DNA from: JAAZPG01 sp012797375 | GTDB lineage: Bacteria > Acidobacteriota > Aminicenantia > Aminicenantales > UBA4085 | NCBI GenBank assembly: GCA_937868205.1 | Contig: CALMMC010000125.1 | Location: 1-64,000 of the forward strand | Length of the DNA: 64,000 nucleotides | Direction of reading: 5' to 3' | In this document: positions 8,021 through 16,689 of the stretch, piece by piece | Layout of the letters: every line of letters begins with the position of its first letter | How positions within the stretch are numbered: the stretch's first letter is position 1 | Translations under genes and position numbers: made by a program | Notes under the pieces: generated by a model | Database searches by the model: none | The model's input: only the letters and a program-made list of their open reading frames with translations | Told to the model about the DNA's origin: nothing

Positions 8021-10908
8021 ATCGAATCTCCTTTCATTATTTCGCCGGCGGGGCGGAGCACCCGGGGCCGGAAGACCAGGAGGGCGGCCGGCAGCAGGGT
8101 CATCGCCCCGATGAAGCAGAGAAGCATCGACAGGACCATGATCCCGCCGAAGCTTCGGAGCAGGACAAAGGAAGACAGGAGCAGAACCGAAAAGCCGGCG
8201 GCCACGGCCACGGTGTTGGAGAGCATCGCCCGGCCGCGCTCGATGAAAGCCAGGCGGATGGCCTCGGGCAAGGCATGGCCGGCCCGGATCTCCTCGGTGA
8301 CGACATAGAGGAAATGAATCGTGTAGTCGATGCCCACGCCGATCGAAATCGACCCCGTGAGCATCGTCGCGTAGTCGAGGGGAATGCGGACGAAGCCCAG
8401 AAGCCCGTACATCATGACCGTGGCGAAGGTGATCGGCAGGATGCTGATGAATCCCAGGACGACGCTCCTCCGCATGAGGATCATCAGGAGGAGGGTGACG
8501 ATCATGGCCAGGATGATCGACTGGATCTGGGAGCGCAGGAGAGAGTCCGCCAGCTTGGTGGTCATGACGGGGTATCCCGTCTGGTCGACCCGGATAAAGT
8601 CGACCGGCTCGGATCCGGCTGGAGCGTCCGCCGCCGGGACGACGGCCAGGCCGTCGACCAGGTCGTAAAGGATGGCCGCCGCCCGCTTTTCAAAGGACGG
8701 AGACCCGGCGGGAAGAAGGGCGGCCAGCGCCTCGCGCAGCGACGCTTCCTGGAGGCTCTCCCGGGTTTCTCGGACGAGGTAGGCGGCCGAGGCGGCCGCG
8801 TCGGCCGCCAGATCCGGATCGAACTCGGCCGGCTTGAGGTGTTTCTTGAAGACCGCGGCCGCCGCCTCTTCGGCGATCTCGAAGTCAGGCGAAGCGGCCG
8901 CCAGGCCCGACAGCGCCCGGGATATCGACTCGAGCTCCCGGGGAGCCGCCTCGAAGGGAAAGGAGGGCGCGAAACAAAAGTCACGGATCTTTTCGACGAC
9001 GGCCGGCCCCAGGCGATCGGCGGGCAGGGGCTTGTTCAGCGCGGCGACGAGGAGATCACGGATCGGGCCGGCCCCGGGAGCCGGGCCGCCCGATTCCCCG
9101 GCCGCCCAGGCTATTTCCTGCGCCAGGAAGGCCGCCTCGGCGGCCCGAACGGCGGCCGCCCCGCTCGGGGACAGCGTTTTTAGATCCACCCGGACGGGGC
9201 GCATAGCCTCTTCGTCTTCGAAAAAGGATTCGGCCAGGGCGAACGTCTCCTCGCAAAAGGGAGTGGTGGAATCGCTGACCTTGGCGTAGATGATCGTCTG
9301 GCGTCCGTCGGGCGTGATCATCTGGGTCAGCTCCTTCCGGCCTTCCAGGAAAAGCCAGAGGTTCTCGACGGCCGCCTTCGTTTCCGGCAAGGCGGGACGG
9401 TCGTTCATCGAGTCATTGAGCTCCTCGATGAGATCGGGGATCCCGAGGGGCTGGTGGACGCTTTGGAGGCCCGAAAGATAGCTTTCGGCCCGCCGGATAA
9501 GACGCAGCCGGGCCGGGTCGCGGACGTCGTCGGCCTCGAAGAAGAACGAATCGGGATAGGCGCCCTTGAAATGCTCGTTGGCCGCGTCCATCGCCCGGTA
9601 GGGCATGGATTTTTTCGCGTAGAACCCGGCGAAGCCGACTTCCCGCTCGACGCGGAAAATGCCGGCGATGCCGAAGGCGATGAGAATGCCGAACGCGGCC
9701 AAGGCGAGGCGGGGCCGGCGGATGATCCGGCCGGCGGCGGACTCCAGGAAGCCGGAGAGCCGGAAACGGGATTTGGAGGGACGGACATCGCCGAAATCGA
9801 TCGTCGCGGCCAGGGCAGGAAGAAGGGTCACGGCCAGGCCGGCGGCAAAAAACAATCCAATGGCCGCGAACAATCCGAAATCGGCGACCAGGCTCAGCTT
9901 GACGCCGCGGAACGACAGGAATCCGATGATGTCGGTGACCGCCGCATACAGGATCGGGGTAACGACGGCCGCGGTCGAGACGATGACCCTTTCGCGGCGC
10001 TGCTTCACATCGATATTCCGCCCGGTCTCGACGTCGGAGCGGATCTTGTTCACGACGTAAAGCCCGTAAGCCGATCCCAAGGCCAGGAGAAGGACGGGGG
10101 CGGCCGGGGTGATGATCGTCATCGGCCGGCCGGACCAGCCGATCAGCCCGAACAGCCAGATGTTGGCCAAGACGACGACCAGGACCGGCGGAAGGAGGGC
10201 TTTCCGGGAACGGAGGGTGAAATAAAGGATGAGGACGATGGCCGCCAGCATGATGGGGACGAGAAAGACGAGGTCCCGCCGGGTGTAGAGATTGATGAAA
10301 TGGCCGTCGGAGGGCGTGCCGGCGAAATAGATCTCCATCCCTCCGCCGAGGATGCGCTCCGTCTCCGGGATGAGGACCTTTTCCACGGCGTGGATGGTTT
10401 CGACGGTGTTGCTGAGATAGACGGACAAGCCGAACCATTCTCCGTCCTCCGACAAGACCTGGCCGACGTAGCGGTCCTTGGACCGGGCCAGCGCTTCCAG
10501 GGCTTTCAAGCCGGCCGAATCGGCCGGGACGGAATCGATGAAATCCCGGACCTCGATCCCGTCCTCCGTTTTGCGGATATCGGCGACGTTGGAAAGGGAG
10601 GTGACGCTGAAAATCTCCTCGCGGTCCTTCAGGGTGTCGGTCAGCTCCCGGATGCGGGCGAGCGTGTCGGCCGTGAAGACTCCGGCTTTCGGACGGGCGA
10701 TGACCAGGACGATGTTGTTGGCCGAGAACGTGTCGGAGATCTCGTGGTAGAGGGCCAAGTGCGGGTCGTCCTTGGGGAGCCAGTCGGTGAGCTTGTTGTA
10801 GAAGCGGAGACGCGGAACCCCGGCCAGGGCGGCGAGGGTGAGCAGCCCGCAAAGGCCCAGGACAAGAACCCGGTGGCGGACGACGAAGGCGGTCCATTTC
10901 TTAGCCAC
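8017..10908 (-). CDS. RND/MMPL-family transporter with enlarged second periplasmic domain
   Basis: The 963-residue protein has two MMPL halves. Each has one leading membrane helix, a periplasmic domain and a five-helix bundle (for example LVFLVPIMLAAIVLILYF and IILAMIVTLLLMILM). GSAYGLYVVNKI and GSISIGVGIDYTIHFLY are the conserved fourth-helix regions of each half. The second periplasmic region is long, roughly residues 425-790. It contains an Ala-rich, mostly helical insertion at about 545-770 that is absent from the first half. The start is GTG with GGAGGT five bases upstream; it overlaps the TetR stop by eight bases. Expression is likely controlled by the upstream TetR regulator. Confidence 0.9.
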   Translation of the reverse strand: MAKKWTAFVVRHRVLVLGLCGLLTLAALAGVPRLRFYNKLTDWLPKDDPHLALYHEISDTFSANNIVLVIARPKAGVFTADTLARIRELTDTLKDREEIFSVTSLSNVADIRKTEDGIEVRDFIDSVPADSAGLKALEALARSKDRYVGQVLSEDGEWFGLSVYLSNTVETIHAVEKVLIPETERILGGGMEIYFAGTPSDGHFINLYTRRDLVFLVPIMLAAIVLILYFTLRSRKALLPPVLVVVLANIWLFGLIGWSGRPMTIITPAAPVLLLALGSAYGLYVVNKIRSDVETGRNIDVKQRRERVIVSTAAVVTPILYAAVTDIIGFLSFRGVKLSLVADFGLFAAIGLFFAAGLAVTLLPALAATIDFGDVRPSKSRFRLSGFLESAAGRIIRRPRLALAAFGILIAFGIAGIFRVEREVGFAGFYAKKSMPYRAMDAANEHFKGAYPDSFFFEADDVRDPARLRLIRRAESYLSGLQSVHQPLGIPDLIEELNDSMNDRPALPETKAAVENLWLFLEGRKELTQMITPDGRQTIIYAKVSDSTTPFCEETFALAESFFEDEEAMRPVRVDLKTLSPSGAAAVRAAEAAFLAQEIAWAAGESGGPAPGAGPIRDLLVAALNKPLPADRLGPAVVEKIRDFCFAPSFPFEAAPRELESISRALSGLAAASPDFEIAEEAAAAVFKKHLKPAEFDPDLAADAAASAAYLVRETRESLQEASLREALAALLPAGSPSFEKRAAAILYDLVDGLAVVPAADAPAGSEPVDFIRVDQTGYPVMTTKLADSLLRSQIQSIILAMIVTLLLMILMRRSVVLGFISILPITFATVMMYGLLGFVRIPLDYATMLTGSISIGVGIDYTIHFLYVVTEEIRAGHALPEAIRLAFIERGRAMLSNTVAVAAGFSVLLLSSFVLLRSFGGIMVLSMLLCFIGAMTLLPAALLVFRPRVLRPAGEIMKGDSI

Positions 10909-11536
10909 GGGACACCTCCGCGGCCGGAACCGGAAGGCTCAGGGACCGGAGATAATCCTCGATATAGGGGCGGGCCGTTTCCATGTAGCTCCGAGCCCGT
11001 TCCTCAAAGACCGTCCAAAGGGTGAACGTCGTGTAGATGACGCCCAGGAAATTGATCGCTTGGATTTCGGGATCGGCGTCGGCCCGGAAATCGCCCGAAG
11101 CCACGCCTGTCTCGATGTTTTTCCGCAACCGGCCCTTAAGGTCGAGCATGCAGTCCTTGAACTTCTTGAAGAGGGGGCGGTCTTCGACGTACAAGGCGTC
11201 GGAAAAGAGGATCCGGTGGATGCCCGGGTATTGTTCAAGGAAGGAAACGACGAATTCAAACCAAGCACGGAGGGCGGCCGGCGCAGCGGAGGTCCGGCTG
11301 GAGATTTCCCGATCCACCGACTCGATCGACCTGAAGGAGGCGTCGAGAATGAGATGGAAAAGACCCATCTTGGAATCGACGTGCTTGTAGAGGGCTCCCT
11401 CGACGAAGCCGACCTCCTTGGCGATCCGCTTGATGGTCAGGCCGGTGATTCCGACCTTGTCCACGAGGAGGAGGACGGCCGTCACGATTTGGGCCTTCCG
11501 TTTCTCCAGGATGCCCTCGAAAGCAAGCTTTTTCAT
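10901..11536 (-). CDS. TetR-family transcriptional regulator of the RND operon
   Basis: The 211-residue protein has an N-terminal helix-turn-helix (GLTIKRIAKEVGFVEGALYK) with the YKHVDSK tail usual for TetR proteins, then an all-helical ligand-binding domain. The frame stays open to a GTG at 11569, but that would lie inside the palindromic operator. ATG 11536, preceded by GGAG at eight bases, is preferred. It is first in the operon with the pump, LolA-like and barrel genes, and a near-perfect palindrome lies between its promoter and start. Autoregulated repression relieved by a hydrophobic ligand is the simplest model. Confidence 0.9.
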   Translation of the reverse strand: MKKLAFEGILEKRKAQIVTAVLLLVDKVGITGLTIKRIAKEVGFVEGALYKHVDSKMGLFHLILDASFRSIESVDREISSRTSAAPAALRAWFEFVVSFLEQYPGIHRILFSDALYVEDRPLFKKFKDCMLDLKGRLRKNIETGVASGDFRADADPEIQAINFLGVIYTTFTLWTVFEERARSYMETARPYIEDYLRSLSLPVPAAEVSRG

Positions 11537-11550
11537 GTTGATTACTCCGG

Positions 11551-11568
11551 TGAGTGAACGTTTACTCA
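11551..11568. promoter_or_regulatory. Putative TetR operator
   Basis: TGAGTGAACGTTTACTCA is an 18-bp inverted repeat with one mismatch between half-sites (TGAGTGAAC against TGAGTAAAC). It lies just downstream of the -10 box and 15 bases upstream of the regulator's ATG, covering the expected transcription start. Position and symmetry fit autorepression by the TetR protein encoded next to it. Confidence 0.75.
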
Positions 11569-11574
11569 CTTTGT

Positions 11575-11603
11575 AATTTATACGGTGGAAAACGTTTTGT
11601 CAA
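11575..11603 (-). promoter_or_regulatory. Sigma-70-type promoter of the TetR-RND-LolA-like-barrel operon
   Basis: Read on the minus strand there is TTGACA (11598-11603), a 17-bp spacer and TAAATT (11575-11580). The operator begins seven bases further on, so repressor binding would block initiation. Confidence 0.75.
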
Positions 11604-11652
11604 GGCGATTATCGCTGTTCAAATCACCGCTGAATCGGCGAATTTTTCCAAG

Positions 11653-11831
11653 GAATCGGTACCTGTTTAACCTTTTCCCTGTTTCCCCCTCTATTCGAAT
11701 ACCGAACCTGTTTATCCATTTCCCTATTTTTTCCCCTGATCAGCCGAAATGCGGAAATGGTGAAACAGGTACTGATTTAATCCGAGGAAATGGTGAAACA
11801 GGTACCGATTTCGGAACAGGAACTGATTTCA
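11653..11831. repeat. Interspersed repeat family 1, cluster 3
   Basis: Four full arms and a partial fifth fill the gap between the TetR gene and the ABC-2 permease gene. The central inverted pair encloses TTTTCCCCTGATCAGCCG, nearly identical to the spacer in the cluster at 15225-15302, so whole elements rather than arms alone are shared. The right end runs into the TGA of the permease gene (11829-11831). Confidence 0.9.
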
Positions 11832-12962
11832 GTCTCGGATTTTGAAAAAGCGGCCGGCGAGAATCGAAAGCACGACCGCCAGGGCGAGTAAAACGCCCAG
11901 GTTCGGAGCCACGGCCGCGAAATCGCCCTGGAAAAACCGGAGCTTGTGCAAGGCGTCCATCGCCCAATACGCCGGCGAGATCATGCCCATCGTTCGCACG
12001 GCCGGCGGGACAACCTCGATCGGCCACCAGCAGCCGCCCAAACCGGCGAAGACATTGGCCAGCAGGATCGAAAGCCCGATGATCATATCCTCTTTCCCCA
12101 TGAGCGAGCCGATAAACACGCTGAGGGCGGCCGTCGCCAAGGCGAAAACGGCGATGACCAGCAGCGACAACGGCACGTCGCCCAGGTTCAAGCGGAAAAA
12201 GATCTTGCCGACGACGAAGAGCATCAACGCCTGGAGCATTCCCATCAGCCACCGGGCGAGGAGCTTGGCCTGGTAAAGCGCGCCGGGCGAAAGGGGAGAA
12301 AAGAGCAGCCGGCTCAACACGCCCTTCTTGCGGTCCTCCATCACCGTGACGCCGCCGTAAATCAAGACCATCATCATGATGAACTGAACGGTGATGCCGG
12401 GAATCGCATGGTCCATCCCCCCGGGGACAACGGTGATCGTCTTCGCCGGATACCGGGTCTTGACCGTGACGAGGTCCCGGAATTCCGCGTGGCCGTCTAA
12501 AAATTTCGTCAAATCCCCGTCCCCGTAGAGCACGAGCTCGCTTAGAAGCCGGGCGATCGCCTGGTACAGCCTGATTTCGACCCGGGCGGCGGCCGCGGCC
12601 GAGGCGTCTTCCCGTTTTTTTAAAGCCAGGGCCTGGTCCTTGCGAGCCTCGATTTTTTCCGAGAAATCCGGCGGAAGGATGATCAGCCGGTTGTATTCGG
12701 CCGGTTCGGTCCCGGCCGTTTTCAACACGATTCCCGGGCTCTTGATTTTTTCCAGGAAATACGCCCCCCAGCGCCCCTCGTCTTGGTTGAGGACGGTCAG
12801 CTCGGCCGACGGCGGAGCGGTTTCACCCCCCTTATACAAATAACCGAAAAGAAGGATGAAGAGGATCGGGAAGGCCAGGGTCCAGAAGAAAAAGACCTTG
12901 TCCTTGACCATGATCCGGATGTCGTTGCCGGCGATGCGGAGAATGCGTTTAAGGCGTCGCAT
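11829..12962 (-). CDS. ABC-2 type transporter permease
   Basis: The 377-residue protein has an N-terminal membrane helix (VFFFWTLAFPILFILLFGYLY), a large extracytoplasmic domain of about 160 residues, and then five or six helices with VMEDRKKGVLSRLLFSPLSPG, the usual ABC-2 cytoplasmic motif. It follows a related permease gene by three bases and an ATPase gene before that. The two permeases are distinct paralogues and probably form a heterodimeric exporter (YhiH/NatB/DrrB-like). Substrate is not evident. The end of the gene touches a repeat cluster. Confidence 0.85.
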   Translation of the reverse strand: MRRLKRILRIAGNDIRIMVKDKVFFFWTLAFPILFILLFGYLYKGGETAPPSAELTVLNQDEGRWGAYFLEKIKSPGIVLKTAGTEPAEYNRLIILPPDFSEKIEARKDQALALKKREDASAAAAARVEIRLYQAIARLLSELVLYGDGDLTKFLDGHAEFRDLVTVKTRYPAKTITVVPGGMDHAIPGITVQFIMMMVLIYGGVTVMEDRKKGVLSRLLFSPLSPGALYQAKLLARWLMGMLQALMLFVVGKIFFRLNLGDVPLSLLVIAVFALATAALSVFIGSLMGKEDMIIGLSILLANVFAGLGGCWWPIEVVPPAVRTMGMISPAYWAMDALHKLRFFQGDFAAVAPNLGVLLALAVVLSILAGRFFKIRD

Positions 12963-12965
12963 GGG

Positions 12966-14210
12966 TCACACCGTGGAGCGGCGGCGGAGCAGCGGAACCG
13001 CCAGGAAAAGCAAAATAAGACCGCTGGCGGCCAGGACCAGGAGGGCCGCCGCCGGAAAGCGCCCCTCCCGGACGAGAGCCGCCCCGTCGATGAACCACCG
13101 GTTGGGAGTGGCGAGCCCGATCGCTTGGAACGCCTTGGGCATCGCCTCCGTGCTCAACATCGAGCCGCCGAAGACGCTGAAAGCCAGGATGACGGGGGCG
13201 CTGATCGCCCCGGCCTGGTTTCGATTCTTGAGAAAGGCATTCATCAGGGCGAAAAAGGAAGCCGTCCAGAAGGCCGTCACCGCGGCAAGCAGGAGAAAAT
13301 AACCGGGGGATCCCCAATACGCCTTGAACACCAGCGTTCCGAAGACGGCCATGACCAGGAGGATGGCGAATCCCATCAGCCAGCCGCCGGCGATGCGGGC
13401 CCCGATGAGCTCACCCGGCCGGAGGGGCGTCGTCAGCATCCGGCGGAGCTTCCCGTCCTCGCGCTCGGAAATAATGTCGCGCATGACCGTTTGGACGATG
13501 AACAGAAGAAACATAACGGCCATCCCCGGCAGGACGGCGGAAAAAATATCCGACCGGGTCATGAACGCCTTGGCCCCCACGGCCTTGGTTTTTTCCTCCT
13601 GGAGACGGATCAGAAGCGGATTGAGGTATTTTTCAGCGGCGACGACCTTTTTTTGGGCTTTGCCGAACTCCGGCCCCAGGCTCTCCCAGGGAAAAGCGTC
13701 GATCGGGCCGTCGAGCATGAGACGGATGCCCCGGGCCTCGGGCTCGAAGGCCTGGATCGCGCCCGAGAGCATCACGGCCATCGTGTTCATGAACTCCTCG
13801 ACGACGTCGGGAAGAAACTGCTCGGCCGGATTTTTGACCACCTCGAGGACGACGGGTTTGATTTCCAAAACATCGAGGGTGAACCGCGCGGGAATGACGA
13901 CCATGGCCGAGGCCTTGCCCTTCTCCATCCGCCGGCGGCCCTCGGCCTCGTCGGCCACGGTCACTTGGAACATTTTTTTCATCTGGTCGGCGTCGAAGGC
14001 GCCCAGAAAAAGACGCGAGGCCAAGCCCTTGTCCTTGTCGACAAGAACGACCTGGATCGGCGGAAGCGTGTTGTCCTTGGAGGATGGGGTGAAGATCATC
14101 CCGATGAGGCCGGTCATGGCGATCGGGATGATAAGATAGAGGAGGATCGCCACCGGAGCCTTAAGGTGGCGCAAAATATCATTCTTGAGAATCAGCAGCA
14201 GCCGGCGCAT
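12966..14210 (-). CDS. ABC-2 type transporter permease
   Basis: The 414-residue protein shares the architecture of the downstream permease: helix 1 (VAILLYLIIPIAMTGLIGMIF), a long extracytoplasmic domain to about residue 220, and a C-terminal helical bundle with REDGKLRRMLTTPLRPGEL as the cytoplasmic coupling motif. It begins three bases after the ATPase stop. This class usually exports drugs, lipids or polysaccharide precursors; nothing here distinguishes among them. Confidence 0.85.
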   Translation of the reverse strand: MRRLLLILKNDILRHLKAPVAILLYLIIPIAMTGLIGMIFTPSSKDNTLPPIQVVLVDKDKGLASRLFLGAFDADQMKKMFQVTVADEAEGRRRMEKGKASAMVVIPARFTLDVLEIKPVVLEVVKNPAEQFLPDVVEEFMNTMAVMLSGAIQAFEPEARGIRLMLDGPIDAFPWESLGPEFGKAQKKVVAAEKYLNPLLIRLQEEKTKAVGAKAFMTRSDIFSAVLPGMAVMFLLFIVQTVMRDIISEREDGKLRRMLTTPLRPGELIGARIAGGWLMGFAILLVMAVFGTLVFKAYWGSPGYFLLLAAVTAFWTASFFALMNAFLKNRNQAGAISAPVILAFSVFGGSMLSTEAMPKAFQAIGLATPNRWFIDGAALVREGRFPAAALLVLAASGLILLFLAVPLLRRRSTV

Positions 14211-14213
14211 GAC

Positions 14214-15143
14214 TCAATCCCTCAGGCTGCGGCCGGTCAGCTTTAAAAAAACCGTCTCCAGGCTGGGCGTTTTGATCTTGAGATCGGTCACGGCCAGCTT
14301 GCGGCGGAAGAGGCGGTCCATGGTCTTCGGAATCTGTTCGGTGTCGGCGACGGCCAGCGTGGCCAGGTTGTCCGCGGCCGACAGCAACTCGATCCCGTTG
14401 CCGTCAAGATCCTGGAGGGCTTCGGTGAACGAGGCGGCCGGGAAATTTCCCGTGATCTCGACAATGTCCTTTTCCCCGACAAGCCGGATGAGCTCCTCCA
14501 TCGTTCCCTGGGCTAGGATTCGGCCACAATCCATGATGGCGATCCGGGAACAGGTGTTTTCCACCTCGGCCAGCTGATGGGTGGTGAAGATGACGCCGGT
14601 ACCCTCGGCGCCCACCTTGCGGATAAGGTCAAGAATGCTGACTTTGGCCTGGACATCGATGCCGACCGTCGGCTCGTCCAGCAGCAGCAAGTCGGGCCGG
14701 TGGAGCAAGCCGATGGCCGTGTTGAGGCGGCGCTTCATCCCGCCGGAGAAGTTCTTGACCGGTTCCTTCATCCGGCCCGAGAGCTCGACCCTCTCGAGGA
14801 TTTCGGCGGCCCGCTTTTTCAGCGCGTCGCGCGGAACGTCGTAGAGTCCTCCCCAAAAGAGGAGGTTGTCCATGGCGTTCAGCTCCTCGTAGAAAGCCAT
14901 GTCCTGGGGAACGATCCCGAGGCGGTTTTTCAGGTTCCGGTCGGAAAAGAGATCGTGGCCGAGGAAGCGGACGCTCCCGGTGAAATCGCGGACGGTGCCG
15001 GCCAGGATGGAAATCAGCGTGGTTTTTCCGGCGCCGTTGGGGCCGAGCAAGCCCAGGACCTCTCCCTTTTCGAGGGTCAGGGAAAAATGATCTAGGGCCA
15101 GGAGGTCGCCGTAGGACTTGGTCAAGTTCTTGATTTCAAGCAT
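14214..15143 (-). CDS. ABC transporter ATP-binding protein (exporter)
   Basis: The 309-residue ATPase has Walker A GPNGAGKT, signature NFSGGMKRRL, Walker B LLLLDEPTVGID and the switch histidine in TTHQ. A C-terminal extension of about 90 residues (TGNFPAASF...) is typical of CcmA/DrrA-type exporter ATPases. The frame runs upstream to 15194, but the ATG at 15143 begins exactly at the first strand (MLEIKNLTKSYG) and is preferred. It is the first gene of a three-gene exporter operon with two permeases. Confidence 0.9.
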   Translation of the reverse strand: MLEIKNLTKSYGDLLALDHFSLTLEKGEVLGLLGPNGAGKTTLISILAGTVRDFTGSVRFLGHDLFSDRNLKNRLGIVPQDMAFYEELNAMDNLLFWGGLYDVPRDALKKRAAEILERVELSGRMKEPVKNFSGGMKRRLNTAIGLLHRPDLLLLDEPTVGIDVQAKVSILDLIRKVGAEGTGVIFTTHQLAEVENTCSRIAIMDCGRILAQGTMEELIRLVGEKDIVEITGNFPAASFTEALQDLDGNGIELLSAADNLATLAVADTEQIPKTMDRLFRRKLAVTDLKIKTPSLETVFLKLTGRSLRD

Positions 15144-15224
15144 ATTCCACTCTTTCGTGAACGCATCATACCATAGAATACGCCCCGGAAGCATGAACGG
15201 TTGATGGGATTTTTAGCCGGTTTT

Positions 15225-15302
15225 AATCGGTACCTGTTTATCCATTTCCCTGTTTTTCCCCTGATCAGCCGAAATGCGGAAATGGTTAAACAGGTACCGA
15301 TT
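15225..15302. repeat. Interspersed repeat family 1, cluster 4 (single complete element)
   Basis: This is the cleanest single element. A 26-bp left arm beginning AATCGGTACCTG and a 25-bp right arm ending CAGGTACCGATT are separated by 27 bases. The arms differ at one internal position (TTTATC against GTTAAA). The spacer matches that of the cluster at 11653-11831, so 78 bp is a reasonable unit length. Confidence 0.95.
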
Positions 15303-15326
15303 GAGAGATTGAGATATCGATCGATC

Positions 15327-15401
15327 TTAGAAAAGAAGGCCGAGCAGGACGATCAGGACGACGGCCGCTAAAAGAAGGATCCTTACCGCCGGGATGCGCA
15401 T
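15327..15401 (-). CDS. Possible 24-residue hydrophobic microprotein
   Basis: An ATG at 15399-15401 opens a 24-codon frame ending in TAA at 15327-15329. It encodes a short basic start (MRIPAVR) followed by 17 almost wholly hydrophobic residues (ILLLAAVVLIVLLGLLF), which is a single membrane span. A weak purine-rich site (GAAGAG) lies about six bases upstream. It is downstream of the DUF2089, membrane and SHOCT-like genes on the same strand and could be the last gene of that operon. The family-1 repeat begins 24 bases after its stop. Evidence is composition and position only. Confidence 0.4.
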   Translation of the reverse strand: MRIPAVRILLLAAVVLIVLLGLLF

Positions 15402-15587
15402 AACAGCTCTTCGATCGCCTTGAAAATCACTTTCGAATCGGCTCCTGATCGGATACCGATGGACTAGCGATGGGGCGCGGGTCGTCCGTCCCGGGCTTCC
15501 CGTCCCCCGCCCGGCCGGCTGAAACCGGCCGGGACGGGGACGCCGTCGCCTCGGATGAACCGGAAATCCCGACTCCGCCCACGACGG

Positions 15588-16004
15588 TCACTCGCAGAAG
15601 ACGCGGACCTTGTCCTCGCCGTCGACTTCGACGGTCATGTCATCAAGATTGGACACGATTTCTTCCAAGTCTTCAGGCGTGATCTTGGACAGGTCGACAT
15701 TCATCCCTTTTTCCTTGAGAGCCTCATCAATCTGGCCCTGGTATTCCCGGGGAATGAAGGCCGCGAACTTGAGCCCCGCTCGGATCAGCTTGAACGGAAT
15801 CCGGATGTTGACCTTGTCCTTGCTTTCGCTTCCCGGACCGGGATCAACCACGACCCGGAGGTACTTCCATTGACGTTTCCCGCCCGTCGAGGACACGGCC
15901 TCGTTGTCCGGCTCGCCGATCGCGGCCAGGAGCTTCTCGGCTTCATCGACCGTGATTTTTCCCTGGGACAGCATCTCCAGCACTTTGCGTTTTTCCTCGC
16001 TCAT
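15588..16004 (-). CDS. SHOCT-like / YvlB-type N-terminal domain protein
   Basis: The 138-residue protein begins MSEEKRKVLEMLSQGKITVDEAEKLLAAI. This is the short helical SHOCT-like domain often found at the N terminus of YvlB/LiaX-type envelope-stress proteins, in which a short helix pair is followed by a GxI(T/S)xxEAxxLL pattern. The rest is acidic and contains two further amphipathic segments (VNIRIPFKLIRAGL and DLSKITPEDLEEIVSNL). The preferred start has AAGGAG eight bases upstream; an in-frame extension to 16040 lacks such a site. It sits downstream of a small membrane protein and a DUF2089 regulator. Its role is not known; envelope-stress sensing is inference from the family. Confidence 0.7.
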   Translation of the reverse strand: MSEEKRKVLEMLSQGKITVDEAEKLLAAIGEPDNEAVSSTGGKRQWKYLRVVVDPGPGSESKDKVNIRIPFKLIRAGLKFAAFIPREYQGQIDEALKEKGMNVDLSKITPEDLEEIVSNLDDMTVEVDGEDKVRVFCE

Positions 16005-16032
16005 CGAAATTCTCCTTTTCGTTTCCGTGATA

Positions 16033-16308
16033 TCAGGCAAAGTCGATGAGAACGTCGTTCTCGTCGTCTTTCGCTTCGATATGAAGGCCCGACAGGTTCC
16101 AGAGAACGGCCGCCAGCATCGGGTAGAGGAAGAGCAGGAACCGCCCCGGACCGTTCCGCCAGGTGATCAGGGCGGCCAAAAGCACCAGAGGAAAGAGGGC
16201 GATCAATAAAGCCCCCAGGATGATCCAGATCAGGATCACCGGGAACCAGAGGCGGAAGCCCCGGCGGCCGGGCTTGCACACTCTGAGGCGAAGCCAGAAA
16301 GGCAGCAT
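16033..16308 (-). CDS. Small two-span membrane protein
   Basis: The 91-residue protein has a basic N terminus (RLRVCKPGRRGFRLW). A long hydrophobic stretch at about residues 22-48 can form one or two spans, and another follows at about 56-72. The tail is acidic and soluble (HIEAKDDENDVLIDFA). It lies between the DUF2089 gene (11 bases upstream) and the SHOCT-like gene (28 bases downstream) on the same strand. The positive-hydrophobic-acidic layout recalls LiaI/phage-shock-type small membrane proteins. No specific family was recognised. Confidence 0.7.
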   Translation of the reverse strand: MLPFWLRLRVCKPGRRGFRLWFPVILIWIILGALLIALFPLVLLAALITWRNGPGRFLLFLYPMLAAVLWNLSGLHIEAKDDENDVLIDFA

Positions 16309-16319
16309 GAATTCCTCCT

Positions 16320-16682
16320 TTATTCCTTTATCCGTTTGAGCGCCTCGGTTACGTCGATCTCGCCTCGATCGAGCTGATCGAGGACGTCCCGTTTGGCCGA
16401 GGGCGGATTGACGTCGACGAAGGGCAGCTGGGCGGCGATCGCGTTCAAGCGGTTCTTGACCGTCGGATAGCTGATTCCAAACTGGGCCTCCATCTCCTTG
16501 ATCGAGCCGTGGCTCCGGACGAACGCGATGATGAACAGGACATCCTCGGCCCGGAGCCGAGCCAGAGGGGGCAGCTCGAAGCTTCCCTCGATGGCGATGT
16601 CCCTGTTTTTGAGCCGGACCTTTTCGACCGTGAAGGAGACGCCCTGGGTCAAGCTGATCAATTCGCTCCAGTCTTGAGTCAT
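16320..16682 (-). CDS. DUF2089-family helix-turn-helix protein
   Basis: The 120-residue protein contains FELPPLARLRAEDVLFIIAFVRSHGSIKEMEAQFGISYPTVKNRLN, which I recognise as the DUF2089 core: a winged-helix-like segment with a recognition helix in YPTVKNRLN. DUF2089 proteins usually also carry an N-terminal zinc ribbon, which is absent here. The C terminus (DVLDQLDRGEIDVTEALKRIKE) repeats the SHOCT-like helical pattern of the protein two genes downstream, hinting at interaction. It is the first gene of the operon, with GAGGAAG before its ATG, and is probably an autoregulator. A strong promoter lies 25 bases upstream. Confidence 0.8.
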   Translation of the reverse strand: MTQDWSELISLTQGVSFTVEKVRLKNRDIAIEGSFELPPLARLRAEDVLFIIAFVRSHGSIKEMEAQFGISYPTVKNRLNAIAAQLPFVDVNPPSAKRDVLDQLDRGEIDVTEALKRIKE

Positions 16683-16689
16683 GTCTTCC

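Noticed and set aside
11537..11569. GTG start for the TetR gene at 11569
   Set aside because: It lies inside the palindromic operator; ATG 11536 has a proper ribosome-binding site and begins next to the helix-turn-helix domain.
12783..14246. 487-codon plus-strand frame opposite the ABC-2 permeases
   Set aside because: Antisense shadow of two clear permease genes; highly charged low-complexity translation.
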